DNA of 64,000 nucleotides from JBOFGK01 sp051649085 (GCA_051649085.1 JBOFGK010000052.1:43221-107220); one strand, 5' to 3'. Shown: positions 42,126 to 51,606, numbered from the stretch's first letter. Notes: generated by a model not told the origin, from the sequence alone. Made by a program: numbers and translations.

Positions 42126-43646
42126 ATGACAAAAAAAATGACATTAACGGCCTTTGTTTTAATGATTATTACCTCGGTCTTTGGGGTAACAAACATTGGA
42201 ACGGCATTTTACCGAATGGGATATGCGGCAAGTACAATATTTATTATTGCGGGTCTATTATTTTTCATTCCATTTGTAATGATGGTAATTGAAATGGGAT
42301 CAACATTTAAAGATACAAAAGGTGGAATATTTACCTGGATGGAAAAAAACGTCAGCGTAAATTTTGCCTTTACTGGAATTTTGCTATGGTATTCATCATA
42401 TGTAATTTGGATGTTTGCAAAAGCAATAAACATGTGGATTCCACTTTCATTTGCACTTTTTGGAAAAGATATTACAACAGATTTACCGACATGGATGTTA
42501 TCAATTGTCGCAATCGTCTTTGTTGGAATAGTAACACTACTAATTAAATATGGTCCTGGTAGATTCTCAAAGGTATCATCAATTGGTGGAATTGCAGTAG
42601 TATCACTTAATATTTTATTATTAGGTCTTGGTTTAATTGTCTTTATGGCAAATGGATTCCAACTAAAAGATCAAGTAACTGGATTAGGTGAATTTTTCGT
42701 TTCACCAAACCCATCATTCCAATCGACAATTGGATTTTTAGGTTTCTTTGTATTTGCAATATTTGCTTTTGGTGGAGTTGAAGCGATTGGTGGAATCGCA
42801 GATGATTTAGAAAACCCTGAACGTGATTTGAAAAAAGGAATTTCAATTGCAGCAATTTTCACAATTGTTTGTTATGTAGTTGGAATTTTCATGGTTGGTG
42901 CAATCATGGATTGGCAAGTATTTGAAACTTCTGGTCAAAAAATTGGTTCATTATCAGCATTATACTTAATTATGGATAACTTAGGACAAAGTTTTGGTGA
43001 ATTAATAAATTTTGATCCAGCATTAATGGGAACAATTTTCATGCGTTATTCAGCAATTTCGATGTTTACGGCATTTTTAGGTGCGTTTGTTGCATTATCA
43101 TATGCACCACTTAAGCAAATTATTGAAGGTTCACCAAAAGAATTTTGGCCTGAATCATTCAAAGTTGAAAATAAATATGGAGTTGTATATACAGCAGTTC
43201 TTGCACAAACAGCAGTTGTAGTTGGATTATTAGTTTTACGTGCGATTTCTGGTTTCTTCTCAGCCGAGCTTGCAGCAGCATTGTATGAAAATTTAGTAAC
43301 GATGACAAATGTTGGAATGACAATTCCAGTTTTATTCATTATTTATGCATACATCAAATTCCGTACAGAAAAAAAATATGAGCGTGAAATAACAATGATT
43401 AATTCTGATGGTACTGCAATTACATTTGCATGGATTGCATTTGTGTTAGTATTCTTTGGAAACTTCTTCACAATTATTGAGCCATTCTTAGGTGATCCTT
43501 CTGGATACATGACAGGTGTTTGGACAATTGCAGGTCCAGTAATCTTTGGAACAATTGCAATTATAATGGGTGTTAGAAGAGATTTATTTATGCTAAGAGA
43601 AGAAGTTAAAGATTTAAAAAAACAACTAAATGAAAAAAATAAATAA
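42126..43646 (+). CDS. yjeM: APC-family amino acid transporter, YjeM-like
   Basis: A 506-residue permease with about 12 membrane segments. The beginning (ITSVFGVTNIGTAFYRMGY, then GGIFTWMEKNVSVNFAFTG) matches the YjeM group of the glutamate/GABA antiporter branch. The segment FAFGGVEAIGGIADDLENP near residue 215 is the conserved consensus amphipathic region. AGGAG precedes the ATG. It is monocistronic with a terminator. The substrate is not proven for this group. Confidence 0.82.
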   Translation: MTKKMTLTAFVLMIITSVFGVTNIGTAFYRMGYAASTIFIIAGLLFFIPFVMMVIEMGSTFKDTKGGIFTWMEKNVSVNFAFTGILLWYSSYVIWMFAKAINMWIPLSFALFGKDITTDLPTWMLSIVAIVFVGIVTLLIKYGPGRFSKVSSIGGIAVVSLNILLLGLGLIVFMANGFQLKDQVTGLGEFFVSPNPSFQSTIGFLGFFVFAIFAFGGVEAIGGIADDLENPERDLKKGISIAAIFTIVCYVVGIFMVGAIMDWQVFETSGQKIGSLSALYLIMDNLGQSFGELINFDPALMGTIFMRYSAISMFTAFLGAFVALSYAPLKQIIEGSPKEFWPESFKVENKYGVVYTAVLAQTAVVVGLLVLRAISGFFSAELAAALYENLVTMTNVGMTIPVLFIIYAYIKFRTEKKYEREITMINSDGTAITFAWIAFVLVFFGNFFTIIEPFLGDPSGYMTGVWTIAGPVIFGTIAIIMGVRRDLFMLREEVKDLKKQLNEKNK

Positions 43647-43659
43647 TTAACAAAAGAAT

Positions 43660-43686
43660 GAAAGTCATTTTTGACTTTCTTTTTTT
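43660..43686 (+). terminator. Intrinsic terminator after yjeM
   Basis: GAAAGTCA (43660-43667) pairs with TGACTTTC (43672-43679), followed by seven T. Confidence 0.85.
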
Positions 43687-43762
43687 AAAAGAAAATACAT
43701 TGTTGAGAAAGGTAAATAGCGAATCGTCATTAAAGCTTTTTCGAAAACTAAAATACAAGACA

Positions 43763-43778
43763 TTGAAAAAATTTTCAA
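43763..43778. promoter_or_regulatory. Putative RpiR operator of the second PTS gene
   Basis: TTGAAAA-AA-TTTTCAA, containing TGAAA-N4-TTTCA as upstream of the first PTS gene. It lies about 31 nt upstream of the -10 TATAAT (43809-43814). Confidence 0.45.
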
Positions 43779-43845
43779 AAACTGAAACCAAAATCATTGT
43801 AAATGGTTTATAATATTCATGTAAATAATTTAAGTTAGGAGTGTT

Positions 43846-45177
43846 ATGAATAAATTTATGTATTTTATTGAAGAAATCTTTATGCCACCAATGACGAAGT
43901 TAGCACAAATGACGTATTTGAAAGCTATTAGAAGTGGAATGGTAGTAATTATTCCATTAGTAATTGTTGGTTCATTTTTCTTAATCATTATCAATTTTCC
44001 AGTTCCAGCAGTACAAGAATTTTTTGCTCCATATGCTGGGACACTTGTTATACCATTTCGATTGACAGTATTTATGATGTCAATTTATGCAACGTTTGGG
44101 ATAGGATCAGCACTTGGACGTGAACGTGGACTTGATGAAGTGAATTCAGGAATTTTAGCATTAGTCGCCTTTATGATGACAATAATTCCGTTAAATGGTC
44201 AAGTTATGCAGATGGTTGTCAACCCTGATACAAAAACTCCAGAAATGACAGAGACTATATTGGGCCCAAATGGATGGTACTTACCGTTCCAATATATTGG
44301 AAGTGCTGGACTTTTTGGGGCAATAATTGTTTCGATTTTTGCAGTTGAAGTATTTTATTTTATGAAGAAAAAAAACTTCACAATTAAGATGCCTGAACAA
44401 GTACCACCATCAGTTTCAAATTCATTTGCAGCATTATATCCAACAGCTGTTGTTGTTTTCATACTTTTCATAATCGTAGATGTTCTTCGTTTTGACATTC
44501 ATGGTTTTATTAATAAACTATTAAGTCCACTAAGTGGTTTCTTAGCGGGAGAAAATCTATTTGGAGCAGTTATAACAGTTGTCTTTATCACAATGCTTTG
44601 GGCAGCAGGAATCCATGGTGTAAGTATAATTGGAGGTCTGTTACGACCATTTTGGCAATCGTCACTAGAAGTAAATACAGCACATATAGCGGATAATTTG
44701 CCAGTAAATGAAATTCCGAATATTATTGTAGAACCGTTCTATCAATGGTTTGTTTGGATTGGTGGAAGTGGAGGAACAGTCGGTTTAATTATTGCAGCCC
44801 TTTTAATTGCAAAATCAAGTACGATTAAAGAAATTACGAAGATTAGTGCTGTTCCAATGATTTTCAATATTAACGAACCAATTATTTTTGGATTCCCGAT
44901 TGTAATGAATCCAGCGTTAATTATTCCATTCATTTTAGGACCAACAATTGTAACAATTGTGTCATTTGTTGCTATGAAAATGAATTTAGTGACAGTTCCG
45001 TACATTTTGGCGTCTTGGACGTTGCCAGGTCCGCTTGGAGCAATTTTTGCAACAACAGATTGGCGGGCAGGAATTTTATGTATCGTAAATATTATTATTC
45101 TTACAATAGTCTATTTACCGTTTGTAAAAATATATGATAAGCAAATGCTTAAAGAAGAAGGGGCATTAGATGCTTAA
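43846..45177 (+). CDS. PTS EIIC component, lactose/cellobiose family (second)
   Basis: A 443-residue EIIC permease with about ten membrane segments and the conserved substrate loop FNINEPIIFGFPIVMNP near residue 345. Like the EIIC at 5786 it has no EIIA or EIIB beside it. AGGAG precedes the ATG. It overlaps by 8 nt a small membrane protein gene. The operator-like palindrome upstream suggests shared control with the first PTS unit. The sugar is unknown. Confidence 0.88.
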   Translation: MNKFMYFIEEIFMPPMTKLAQMTYLKAIRSGMVVIIPLVIVGSFFLIIINFPVPAVQEFFAPYAGTLVIPFRLTVFMMSIYATFGIGSALGRERGLDEVNSGILALVAFMMTIIPLNGQVMQMVVNPDTKTPEMTETILGPNGWYLPFQYIGSAGLFGAIIVSIFAVEVFYFMKKKNFTIKMPEQVPPSVSNSFAALYPTAVVVFILFIIVDVLRFDIHGFINKLLSPLSGFLAGENLFGAVITVVFITMLWAAGIHGVSIIGGLLRPFWQSSLEVNTAHIADNLPVNEIPNIIVEPFYQWFVWIGGSGGTVGLIIAALLIAKSSTIKEITKISAVPMIFNINEPIIFGFPIVMNPALIIPFILGPTIVTIVSFVAMKMNLVTVPYILASWTLPGPLGAIFATTDWRAGILCIVNIIILTIVYLPFVKIYDKQMLKEEGALDA

Positions 45178-45532
45178 TCTATTAATTTTATTTGCGGTTG
45201 TAATTGGGTTTTACTTTTTGTTGAATAAATTGATTTTCAAGAAAAACTTTAAGTTTTTAAATGTAAATCCATATATTCAAACATTTATTGCAATTCCTGT
45301 GTGTTATGGTTTAATTTTATTAGTATCGATAATCTTTAAAGATCAATCAGCACAATTATTTATAAGTACGTTGATTGCCTTAATTGGTACAATGTATTTG
45401 GGTGTTGCTTTTCAAAGATACTATTTTAAATTATCAGATGCCTATTCAGAAAAAATTGAGCAATATCAAGTAAAAAAGAATATAAACTCAAAGAACAAAA
45501 AAAAACAGTTGCAAAAAAGAAAAAATAAATAA
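45170..45532 (+). CDS. Small membrane protein with basic tail
   Basis: A 120-residue protein with three hydrophobic segments (about residues 2-20, 38-58, 66-82) and a very basic, Lys/Asn/Gln-rich C-terminus. The family is not recognised. Its start lies 8 nt inside the PTS EIIC gene, so it is translationally coupled and may assist that transporter. Confidence 0.65.
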   Translation: MLNLLILFAVVIGFYFLLNKLIFKKNFKFLNVNPYIQTFIAIPVCYGLILLVSIIFKDQSAQLFISTLIALIGTMYLGVAFQRYYFKLSDAYSEKIEQYQVKKNINSKNKKKQLQKRKNK

Positions 45533-45545
45533 CTTTTAAGAAAAT

Positions 45546-45575
45546 AAAAAAGGAAGATTAATTTCTTCCTTTTTT
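45546..45575. terminator. Bidirectional terminator
   Basis: AAAAAAGGAAGA (45546-45557) pairs with TCTTCCTTTTTT (45564-45575). It serves the PTS unit on the plus strand and asnA on the minus strand. Confidence 0.88.
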
Positions 45576-45588
45576 AAATATATTTAAA

Positions 45589-46602
45589 CTATAATAATTT
45601 TACTCCAGATTGTTCACAAATTTCCAAATTTGTCTTGTCCCATAATGAAGACTGAACCTCACCAATATGAGCTTTTCTAAGGAAATACATACAAAGACGG
45701 CTTTGTCCAATCCCTCCACCAATTGTATATGGTAATTTTTTGTTGATGATGTTTTGGTGATAAGGTAAGGTTGCAAGTTCTGTTGTTCCCGATTTTTCAA
45801 GTTGGGCAACCAAGCTTTTTTCACAAACTCTAATTCCCATGCTTGAAAGCTCAAAAGCTTGATCTAAAATAAAATTGTAAACTAAAATATCACCATTTAA
45901 TTGCCAATCATCATAATCGGGTGCACGCCCATCATGTTTTTCGCCGTTGCTTAAAACATCTCCTATTTGCATTAAACAGACTGCCCCATATTGTTTGCAA
46001 ATTGCATTTTCACGTGCTTTTTCATCTAAATCCGGATATAAATTAAGTAGTTCTTGGCTTGTAATAAAATGAATCTTTTCTGGTAATTTTGAATCGACAA
46101 GAAATGGATATTTTATCAAAACTGCATGTTCAACCTTTAAAATAACTTGATAAATATTTTCAACGGTTTTTCTAAAGAATGCTTCAGTTCGATCGTTTTT
46201 CTCGATAACTTGTTCCCAGTCCCATTGATCAACGTACATTGAATGAATATTATCAAGAACTTCATCTTTTCTAATGGCATTCATGTCAGTGTAAAGCCCA
46301 TGATGTGTTGTAAAACCATATTCCATTAGAGCGTTTCGTTTCCATTTGGCAAGTGAATGAACAATTTCTAACTGTTCATTTGGAAAACTCTGACAATTGA
46401 AAAAAACTGGATTTTCAATTCCGTTCAGATTATCATTTAGACCACTACTTTTCTTAACAAAAAGAGGTGCACTAACTCGAGTTAAATTTAGTGCTTCAGC
46501 TAAATTTATTTGAAATGTATCTTTTACAAATTTAATTGCGATATTTGTGTCAATCGCATCCATTTTATTTACATAATTTTGCGGGATAAAAACTTTACTC
46601 AT
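45589..46602 (-). CDS. asnA: Aspartate-ammonia ligase (asparagine synthetase A)
   Basis: A 337-residue class II aminoacyl-tRNA-synthetase-like enzyme that makes asparagine from aspartate, ammonia and ATP. Clear family segments are LTRVSAPLFVKKSSGLND near residue 40, SLAKWKRNAL near 83, YTDMNAIRKDE near 104, DQWDWE near 124 and GGGIGQSRLCM near 300. AGGAG precedes the ATG, and a minus-strand TATAAT lies at 46635-46630. It is monocistronic. Confidence 0.96.
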   Translation of the reverse strand: MSKVFIPQNYVNKMDAIDTNIAIKFVKDTFQINLAEALNLTRVSAPLFVKKSSGLNDNLNGIENPVFFNCQSFPNEQLEIVHSLAKWKRNALMEYGFTTHHGLYTDMNAIRKDEVLDNIHSMYVDQWDWEQVIEKNDRTEAFFRKTVENIYQVILKVEHAVLIKYPFLVDSKLPEKIHFITSQELLNLYPDLDEKARENAICKQYGAVCLMQIGDVLSNGEKHDGRAPDYDDWQLNGDILVYNFILDQAFELSSMGIRVCEKSLVAQLEKSGTTELATLPYHQNIINKKLPYTIGGGIGQSRLCMYFLRKAHIGEVQSSLWDKTNLEICEQSGVKLL

Positions 46603-46795
46603 AATTCTCCTAAATAAATCTTTCTTTACATTATACTATATTATTGGTGAAAAATGTTTTTAAATGTTTTGTATTTGAATAGTAAAATGCGAATAAAATT
46701 TAACAGAGTTATGTGTAAAATGACAGTAATTAAAAGAATAAAAGCATTTTCTTTAAAAAATAGTGTATAATATATGTAATATGTAAAGGAGTAAA

Positions 46796-47269
46796 ATGTT
46801 TGAAAATAATGAAAAAAAATCAAGTGAAGAAACGAATGATTTTGAAGGAGTAACTGTCAATAATTATGCTTCTGATGAAATAACAAATCAAAGTCAACAA
46901 GAGAGGGTAGTTGATTTTGATCCGAAGCTAGATAACTACAAAAGAACATTAATTACTTGTCTTTTCGCAGGAGTTTTTGGCTTTCATCGTTTTTTCAACG
47001 GTAAAGTTGGAACAGGACTTTTAATGTTAGTCACTTGTGGTGGATGTGGAATTTGGATGCTAATCGACTATGTGAAACTTACTCAAAAAAATTTTACAGA
47101 TGGTAATGGAGAAGCTATTAGTTATGAAGGGGCATTTAATGATTTACTTGTAAACAAAATAACGCTTGCAATTCTAATCTTCAATGTAGTTGTACTTGTA
47201 ATAGCAATGATTGTTGTGGTTTTTACAGCACCAACTGATGGTCCGATGTTAAATTCAATGTATCAATAA
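46796..47269 (+). CDS. TM2-domain membrane protein
   Basis: A 157-residue protein. An acidic, disordered N-terminus (about 1-50) leads to a TM2 domain: LITCLFAGVFGFHRFFNGKV, then VTCGGCGIWMLIDYVKL, the usual pair of helices joined by a short turn, and a third helix at the C-terminus. The DRF-like turn motif typical of eukaryotic TM2 proteins is HRFF here. The -10 TATAAT is at 46766-46771 and AAAGGAG precedes the ATG. It is followed after 11 nt by a second TM2-like gene. The function is unknown. Confidence 0.8.
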   Translation: MFENNEKKSSEETNDFEGVTVNNYASDEITNQSQQERVVDFDPKLDNYKRTLITCLFAGVFGFHRFFNGKVGTGLLMLVTCGGCGIWMLIDYVKLTQKNFTDGNGEAISYEGAFNDLLVNKITLAILIFNVVVLVIAMIVVVFTAPTDGPMLNSMYQ

Positions 47270-47279
47270 AAGGAGTGAA

Positions 47280-47699
47280 ATGAAAATAATTAATCAAAAA
47301 AATTATACGGAAACTGCATTGTTTTGTGCGTTTGGTGGTGCTTTTGGAATTCATCGTTTAATCAATAAGCAATATATATCTGGTGGTTTCCTACTAGGAA
47401 CAAATGTTGTAATGACATTAGTAAATTTAATAAGCGAAGATTACGCTGTATTTTTCTGGCCGGTTGGACTATTTATTTATATTTGGGTCTTTGTTGATTT
47501 AATAAGACTATTGACAAATAATTATCGTGGTCTAGATAATGAGATAATTGGTTATACAGGTCGATTTATGGAAAATAAGACCAACAAAATAATTTTTGTG
47601 TGGCTAATTATCTCAATAATTGGATTTGTATTTTTATTAATATCCTCTTTTGCAATAATTATGGCAACAATAGGTCTATTAATGGGTAGTGGTATGTAA
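47280..47699 (+). CDS. TM2-like membrane protein
   Basis: A 139-residue protein with the TM2 pattern FCAFGGAFGIHRLINKQYIS near residue 14 and a following long helix pair ending in VFVDLIRLLTNN, plus a last helix at about 105-135. It is a diverged relative of the preceding gene, in the same operon, with AGGAG before the ATG. The function is unknown. Confidence 0.75.
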   Translation: MKIINQKNYTETALFCAFGGAFGIHRLINKQYISGGFLLGTNVVMTLVNLISEDYAVFFWPVGLFIYIWVFVDLIRLLTNNYRGLDNEIIGYTGRFMENKTNKIIFVWLIISIIGFVFLLISSFAIIMATIGLLMGSGM

Positions 47700-47708
47700 A
47701 TGTGAAAA

Positions 47709-47739
47709 AGCTTGAACGTGATGTTCAAGCTCTTTTTTT
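47709..47739 (+). terminator. Intrinsic terminator after the TM2 genes
   Basis: AGCTTGAAC (47709-47717) pairs with GTTCAAGCT (47723-47731), followed by C and eight T. Confidence 0.88.
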
Positions 47740-48101
47740 TATTTTAAAAACAAATAATTAATTAAGTTTATACATAAGCACATAAATGCAATACCACCAA
47801 GTAATCCAGTTATAAATCGTCTTGTATTGTTTGATTCCAGTTTAAATACATATTGCAGTCCACCATCAATGAAAATTGGAATGATAGCGAGTAATAGAAA
47901 TTGTTCATTGATTGGTTTACTTAAAACGATGGTTATAAGCCCGAAAATTAACCCGATAACATAACCGAGGTAAAGCCCTGTGCATCTTGCACATACGGGA
48001 TACTGATAGCCATGATAATGAAAACTTCGTTCAGGTTTTTGGTGGCAATAGTTTCGGAAAAAAAACATCCATTTCAGCCAAGTTTCAGAATAATCTTTCA
48101 T
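47739..48101 (-). CDS. DUF2085 membrane protein
   Basis: A 120-residue protein of the DUF2085 type: a Cys-His motif (RNYCHQKPERSFHYHG) and PVCARCTGLYLGY before three membrane segments. The cysteines and histidines could bind a metal on one face of the membrane. It begins directly after the stop of the zinc-ribbon gene, so the two are coupled. The function is unknown. Confidence 0.82.
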   Translation of the reverse strand: MKDYSETWLKWMFFFRNYCHQKPERSFHYHGYQYPVCARCTGLYLGYVIGLIFGLITIVLSKPINEQFLLLAIIPIFIDGGLQYVFKLESNNTRRFITGLLGGIAFMCLCINLINYLFLK

Positions 48102-48305
48102 TTATGCTCTCCAGTGAAAACCACAGTCTTTACAATAGACATATGTTTTTCGACCAATTGTTTTACCCATTCCACAAAGACCGCAAATTAAACCAATTGG
48201 TCCTAAACAGATTAAACCTAAGAGTCCGTTACAAAAACCAAAGCCTTTAGTTACAGGCATTGTTGAAACTTCTAAATTGTTACTACCGCATTTTGGACAA
48301 GCCAT
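48102..48305 (-). CDS. Small zinc-ribbon protein with hydrophobic centre
   Basis: A 67-residue protein. An N-terminal CPKCG knuckle and a C-terminal CKDCG knuckle flank a Gly/Leu-rich hydrophobic segment containing three more cysteines (GFCNGLLGLICLGPIGLICG). It resembles small zinc-ribbon/membrane-associated proteins. The start at 48305 has AAGGAG 7 nt upstream; an ATG at 48326 would lie on top of it and is rejected. It forms an operon with the DUF2085 gene. Confidence 0.75.
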   Translation of the reverse strand: MACPKCGSNNLEVSTMPVTKGFGFCNGLLGLICLGPIGLICGLCGMGKTIGRKTYVYCKDCGFHWRA

Positions 48306-48422
48306 AAATTCTCCTTTTTCAAACATAATTTTTTATATTTAAATTATAGCATAATATATAATAGTGTCGTATCAAAATGAAAAAAAGTTCTTTTCATTTA
48401 AATTATAATTAAACGTAAAATG

Positions 48423-48431
48423 TGTTAAAAT
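48423..48431 (+). promoter_or_regulatory. Extended -10 promoter of the M23 peptidase gene
   Basis: TGTTAAAAT (hexamer 48426-48431), leaving an untranslated leader of about 80 nt. Confidence 0.45.
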
Positions 48432-48460
48432 ATTAATATATATAATAAAAAGAAAGAGCT

Positions 48461-48501
48461 GATTTATCCATAAGAGAGGGTAAAAAAATATGTGATAAAT
48501 C
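48461..48501 (+). promoter_or_regulatory. Leader hairpin of the M23 peptidase mRNA
   Basis: GATTTATC (48461-48468) pairs with GATAAATC (48494-48501), with a GAGAGGG-containing loop. The stem ends 4 nt before the AAAGGAG ribosome binding site, so its folding could affect translation. Confidence 0.35.
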
Positions 48502-48517
48502 GTCAAAGGAGAACTAT

Positions 48518-51196
48518 ATGAAGGTTATATCTAAGAAAAGTATTTCTAGTCTACTAGTAATACTTATCCTTGTGAACCCATTGATAAATTTAAAGGCTGT
48601 CACAAGCGAAAAAAAACTAAATACTCCAGTTACAGCTGCTGAGGAAAGTAAATCTCAAGTAGATTCGATTCGAATATGGGATCCAAGTATGGGAGTAGCC
48701 TATAAACTGGGAGAAACTGTTGAAAAGGAGCAACTACGAAAAAAAGTTATTAAAGATTTTGTTGCAACTGGTGAAGATAAATTATGGTATTCTTCGGAAT
48801 ATTTCCAAGAAATAAATATTGATACTCCAACCTCGTCAGTTCAACCGGAATTAACAATTGAAAAAAACAATCCACAAAAATCAGAACAAGTTAAGCAGAC
48901 ATTACAGCCAATGCTTGCGCCTAAGATGACTTGTAATGATAAAGTAATTGGAACAAAAACTTTTAAGTATTCGTGTGATAGTAAAGGTAATGTGTTGACA
49001 GTGAAAGAGATGGAAACAAAGACAAAGCGTGTTTTAAAAGAAACATTTCATAATGGAACTCAAAAATATGGAACATCTGACTTACGTCCAAGTGTAAAAT
49101 ACTACTTCGACTTTTTCTATAGTGCTAAAGGTGAGTTACAAGTTGCTAAAAAAATTGAGAAAGCACGAGTAGTTGAGGAAATATTTTACGTAAGTGGAGC
49201 TAACTACGATAATCGTCTTTCAAAAGTCTATTATAGTTATAGTTTTATCTACAATAGTGATAATTCGATAAATCTTGCGAAAAAAACTTATAAAGGAAAA
49301 ATTGTAAGAGAATATTATTATCAAGCTAAAACAATGTATGGAGGTCATGGGGCAAAAATTGTTTACTTACTAAATTTTTTCTATTATTCAACAGGTAAGT
49401 TAAATTATATGGAACGATATGATAATCAAAAAAAAGTTGTTACAACTCAAAGTTTTTTCAAAGCAAACACAAACTATGGATCCCACATAAATAACTTAAT
49501 TTATAAATACAATGTTTTTTATAAAACGGATGGAACATTAAATTTTCTAGAAAAATATGACTATGTCCAAAGAAAATTTACTAGTTTAAGCTATTTCACA
49601 AATGGGACAAAATATAGTGAATATCAAAATAAACGTACAGTTACGTATGAAATTTTTTACTATCAAACTGGAATGGTCTATTTTGTGCGTAAATATGATG
49701 AGTTGGCCAAACGATATACGGAAGAATATTTTTTCCCAGCAAATACAAGTTATAGTACAAGTTTACTTTCTAAAATAAGTGGTAAGAATGTAATTAAATA
49801 TAGTACGAATGGAGATTTAAATAATTTGGAATATTATAATGTCTCGAATAAACGTGTTGAGTCAATAGTTTTTTTTCCAGCCGGAAGTAAATATGGAAAT
49901 CATGGACAAAAAATGAACGTTCGATTCAATTTTAATTATAACGCTAACGGTACATTAGCTCAAATGAGTCGATACAATTATGGAACAAAACAAATTTATC
50001 AACAAGATACATTTGCAACTAATACAAAATATGATTCAACTTATTTAAATAAAATTACATCAACACTGTTCTTTACTTATAATACTAATGGAACTGTCTA
50101 TTTTTCGAAGAAATATGATGTGGGGACAAAACGCTATATTGAGGAAAATTATTATCATTCAAACACATTCTACGCAAATAATTTAGAATCAAAAGTTAAA
50201 ACAAAGCAATTTATCAAATATCGAAGTAATGGAGATTTTGGATTTTTCGAAGTCTATGACTTAGCAAGTAAACGGATTACTAGTCATATTGTTTTTGCAA
50301 CTGGAACAAAATATGGGGCACATGCAAATAAAATTACGCAAAAATTGACATTTATATATAATAGTGATGGAACAATTAAGTATCTAGAAACATATGATTA
50401 CAGTTTAAACCAAGTAAGTCGTCATGATTATTATTTGACGAATACAAAGTACAGTTTAGAACATAATAAGAGATATTCAATGGCTTACATATTTCAATAT
50501 GATAAGAATCGATTGTTAGATAAAGAAGTAAAGTATGAAAATGGAAAATATCTTTTAGAAAATCATTATCTCCCAAATACAGATTTCAATAAACGAAGTG
50601 GAAAAATTGAATTTACTCATAATTTTATTTATGATAAAAGTGGCTATCTAACGTGGGCTGATAAGATCGTTAAAGGAATAGAAGTGAATGGATATGATTA
50701 TTTACCTAAAACAGCATATAATTTGTCAGGAGGACACGAAAAACAAATTAGTGCAGCTATTACTTATAATACTAATGGATCATTTGCAGAAGTAATTGGT
50801 TTTGAACCATTTATAAAACCATCTTCACGAGTAACTTGTGATTGGGGTTGTTATAGTGGTCATCGAGGAGTTGATTTTGATATGGGTTTATCGGGCCCAA
50901 TCCCAACAATTGCAAGTGGAAAAGTAGTTGAAGTGTTCACAGGGTGTTTGGTTGGAAACAGAAGTTGTGGTGGTGGTTGGGGTAATTATGTCCTTGTAGA
51001 CCATGGAAAAGGCTTTAAGACAAGATACGCGCATATGAGTTCAGCAAGTGTTTGGGTTGGACAGTATGTCATTCAAGGAACAACGCTAGGATATCAAGGG
51101 AATACTGGAATGTCTGATGGCCCTCATTTACATTTAGAAGTAGTTAAAAATGGTGAACGTGTTAATCCTAATAGTTGGTTTGGGGTAAAGCGTTAA
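48518..51196 (+). CDS. Secreted M23 peptidase with about twelve Tyr-rich repeats
   Basis: 892 residues. A signal peptide (about 1-30) is followed by a spacer region to about 150. Then come roughly a dozen tandem 45-47-residue repeats (about 160-760) of the pattern F-x-Y-x2-(D/N)-G-x8-Y-D, then ...F-x2-(N/G)-T-x-Y-(G/S). The end is an M23 endopeptidase domain (about 770-892) with the zinc ligands H and D in GHRGVDFD and HLHLE, plus YAHM. It probably cuts peptidoglycan cross-bridges or remodels the cell's own wall. The repeats match no family I can name; they recall YD-type wall-binding repeats. Confidence 0.82.
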   Translation: MKVISKKSISSLLVILILVNPLINLKAVTSEKKLNTPVTAAEESKSQVDSIRIWDPSMGVAYKLGETVEKEQLRKKVIKDFVATGEDKLWYSSEYFQEINIDTPTSSVQPELTIEKNNPQKSEQVKQTLQPMLAPKMTCNDKVIGTKTFKYSCDSKGNVLTVKEMETKTKRVLKETFHNGTQKYGTSDLRPSVKYYFDFFYSAKGELQVAKKIEKARVVEEIFYVSGANYDNRLSKVYYSYSFIYNSDNSINLAKKTYKGKIVREYYYQAKTMYGGHGAKIVYLLNFFYYSTGKLNYMERYDNQKKVVTTQSFFKANTNYGSHINNLIYKYNVFYKTDGTLNFLEKYDYVQRKFTSLSYFTNGTKYSEYQNKRTVTYEIFYYQTGMVYFVRKYDELAKRYTEEYFFPANTSYSTSLLSKISGKNVIKYSTNGDLNNLEYYNVSNKRVESIVFFPAGSKYGNHGQKMNVRFNFNYNANGTLAQMSRYNYGTKQIYQQDTFATNTKYDSTYLNKITSTLFFTYNTNGTVYFSKKYDVGTKRYIEENYYHSNTFYANNLESKVKTKQFIKYRSNGDFGFFEVYDLASKRITSHIVFATGTKYGAHANKITQKLTFIYNSDGTIKYLETYDYSLNQVSRHDYYLTNTKYSLEHNKRYSMAYIFQYDKNRLLDKEVKYENGKYLLENHYLPNTDFNKRSGKIEFTHNFIYDKSGYLTWADKIVKGIEVNGYDYLPKTAYNLSGGHEKQISAAITYNTNGSFAEVIGFEPFIKPSSRVTCDWGCYSGHRGVDFDMGLSGPIPTIASGKVVEVFTGCLVGNRSCGGGWGNYVLVDHGKGFKTRYAHMSSASVWVGQYVIQGTTLGYQGNTGMSDGPHLHLEVVKNGERVNPNSWFGVKR

Positions 51197-51211
51197 TGAT
51201 CTAGAAAAAAG

Positions 51212-51242
51212 AAAAAACTTAATTGGAAAATTAAGTTTTTTT
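51212..51242. terminator. Bidirectional terminator
   Basis: AAAAACTTAATT (51213-51224) pairs with AATTAAGTTTTT (51229-51240) around GGAA. Confidence 0.88.
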
Positions 51243-51255
51243 ATTCTAAAGTAAA

Positions 51256-51606
51256 TTATTTTTTTTGCTGATCGATAATTTTTAGATGGCAAAAAAAGAA
51301 AAGTGCAGTTGATGCAAACAACAAATTGTAGCAAATTTCATTTCCAATAAAATTATGTAGGCGATAAAGATCATCATTACTTAAAGAACTTAAATTAGTG
51401 TATTGAACAAAAAATAAAATACTTAAACAATAGAATACAATTGTGCACATAAGCATGACGGCACTACTTGCAATAAACACTGTACTCTTTTGATTTGATG
51501 GGATTCTTTTTGTAATTTGAATGCCATAGATAATGTTTAAACAAAAAAGAATTATCCAAATCCATCCAATATATGAGGGTTGAAGTATTTGTAAAATATT
51601 TATCAT
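51256..51606 (-). CDS. Small membrane protein of unknown function
   Basis: A 116-residue protein with three hydrophobic segments (about residues 12-30, 43-67, 91-107) and charged ends. AGGAG lies 4-5 nt before the ATG on the minus strand, and the gene is followed by a shared terminator. The family is not recognised. Confidence 0.65.
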   Translation of the reverse strand: MINILQILQPSYIGWIWIILFCLNIIYGIQITKRIPSNQKSTVFIASSAVMLMCTIVFYCLSILFFVQYTNLSSLSNDDLYRLHNFIGNEICYNLLFASTALFFFCHLKIIDQQKK

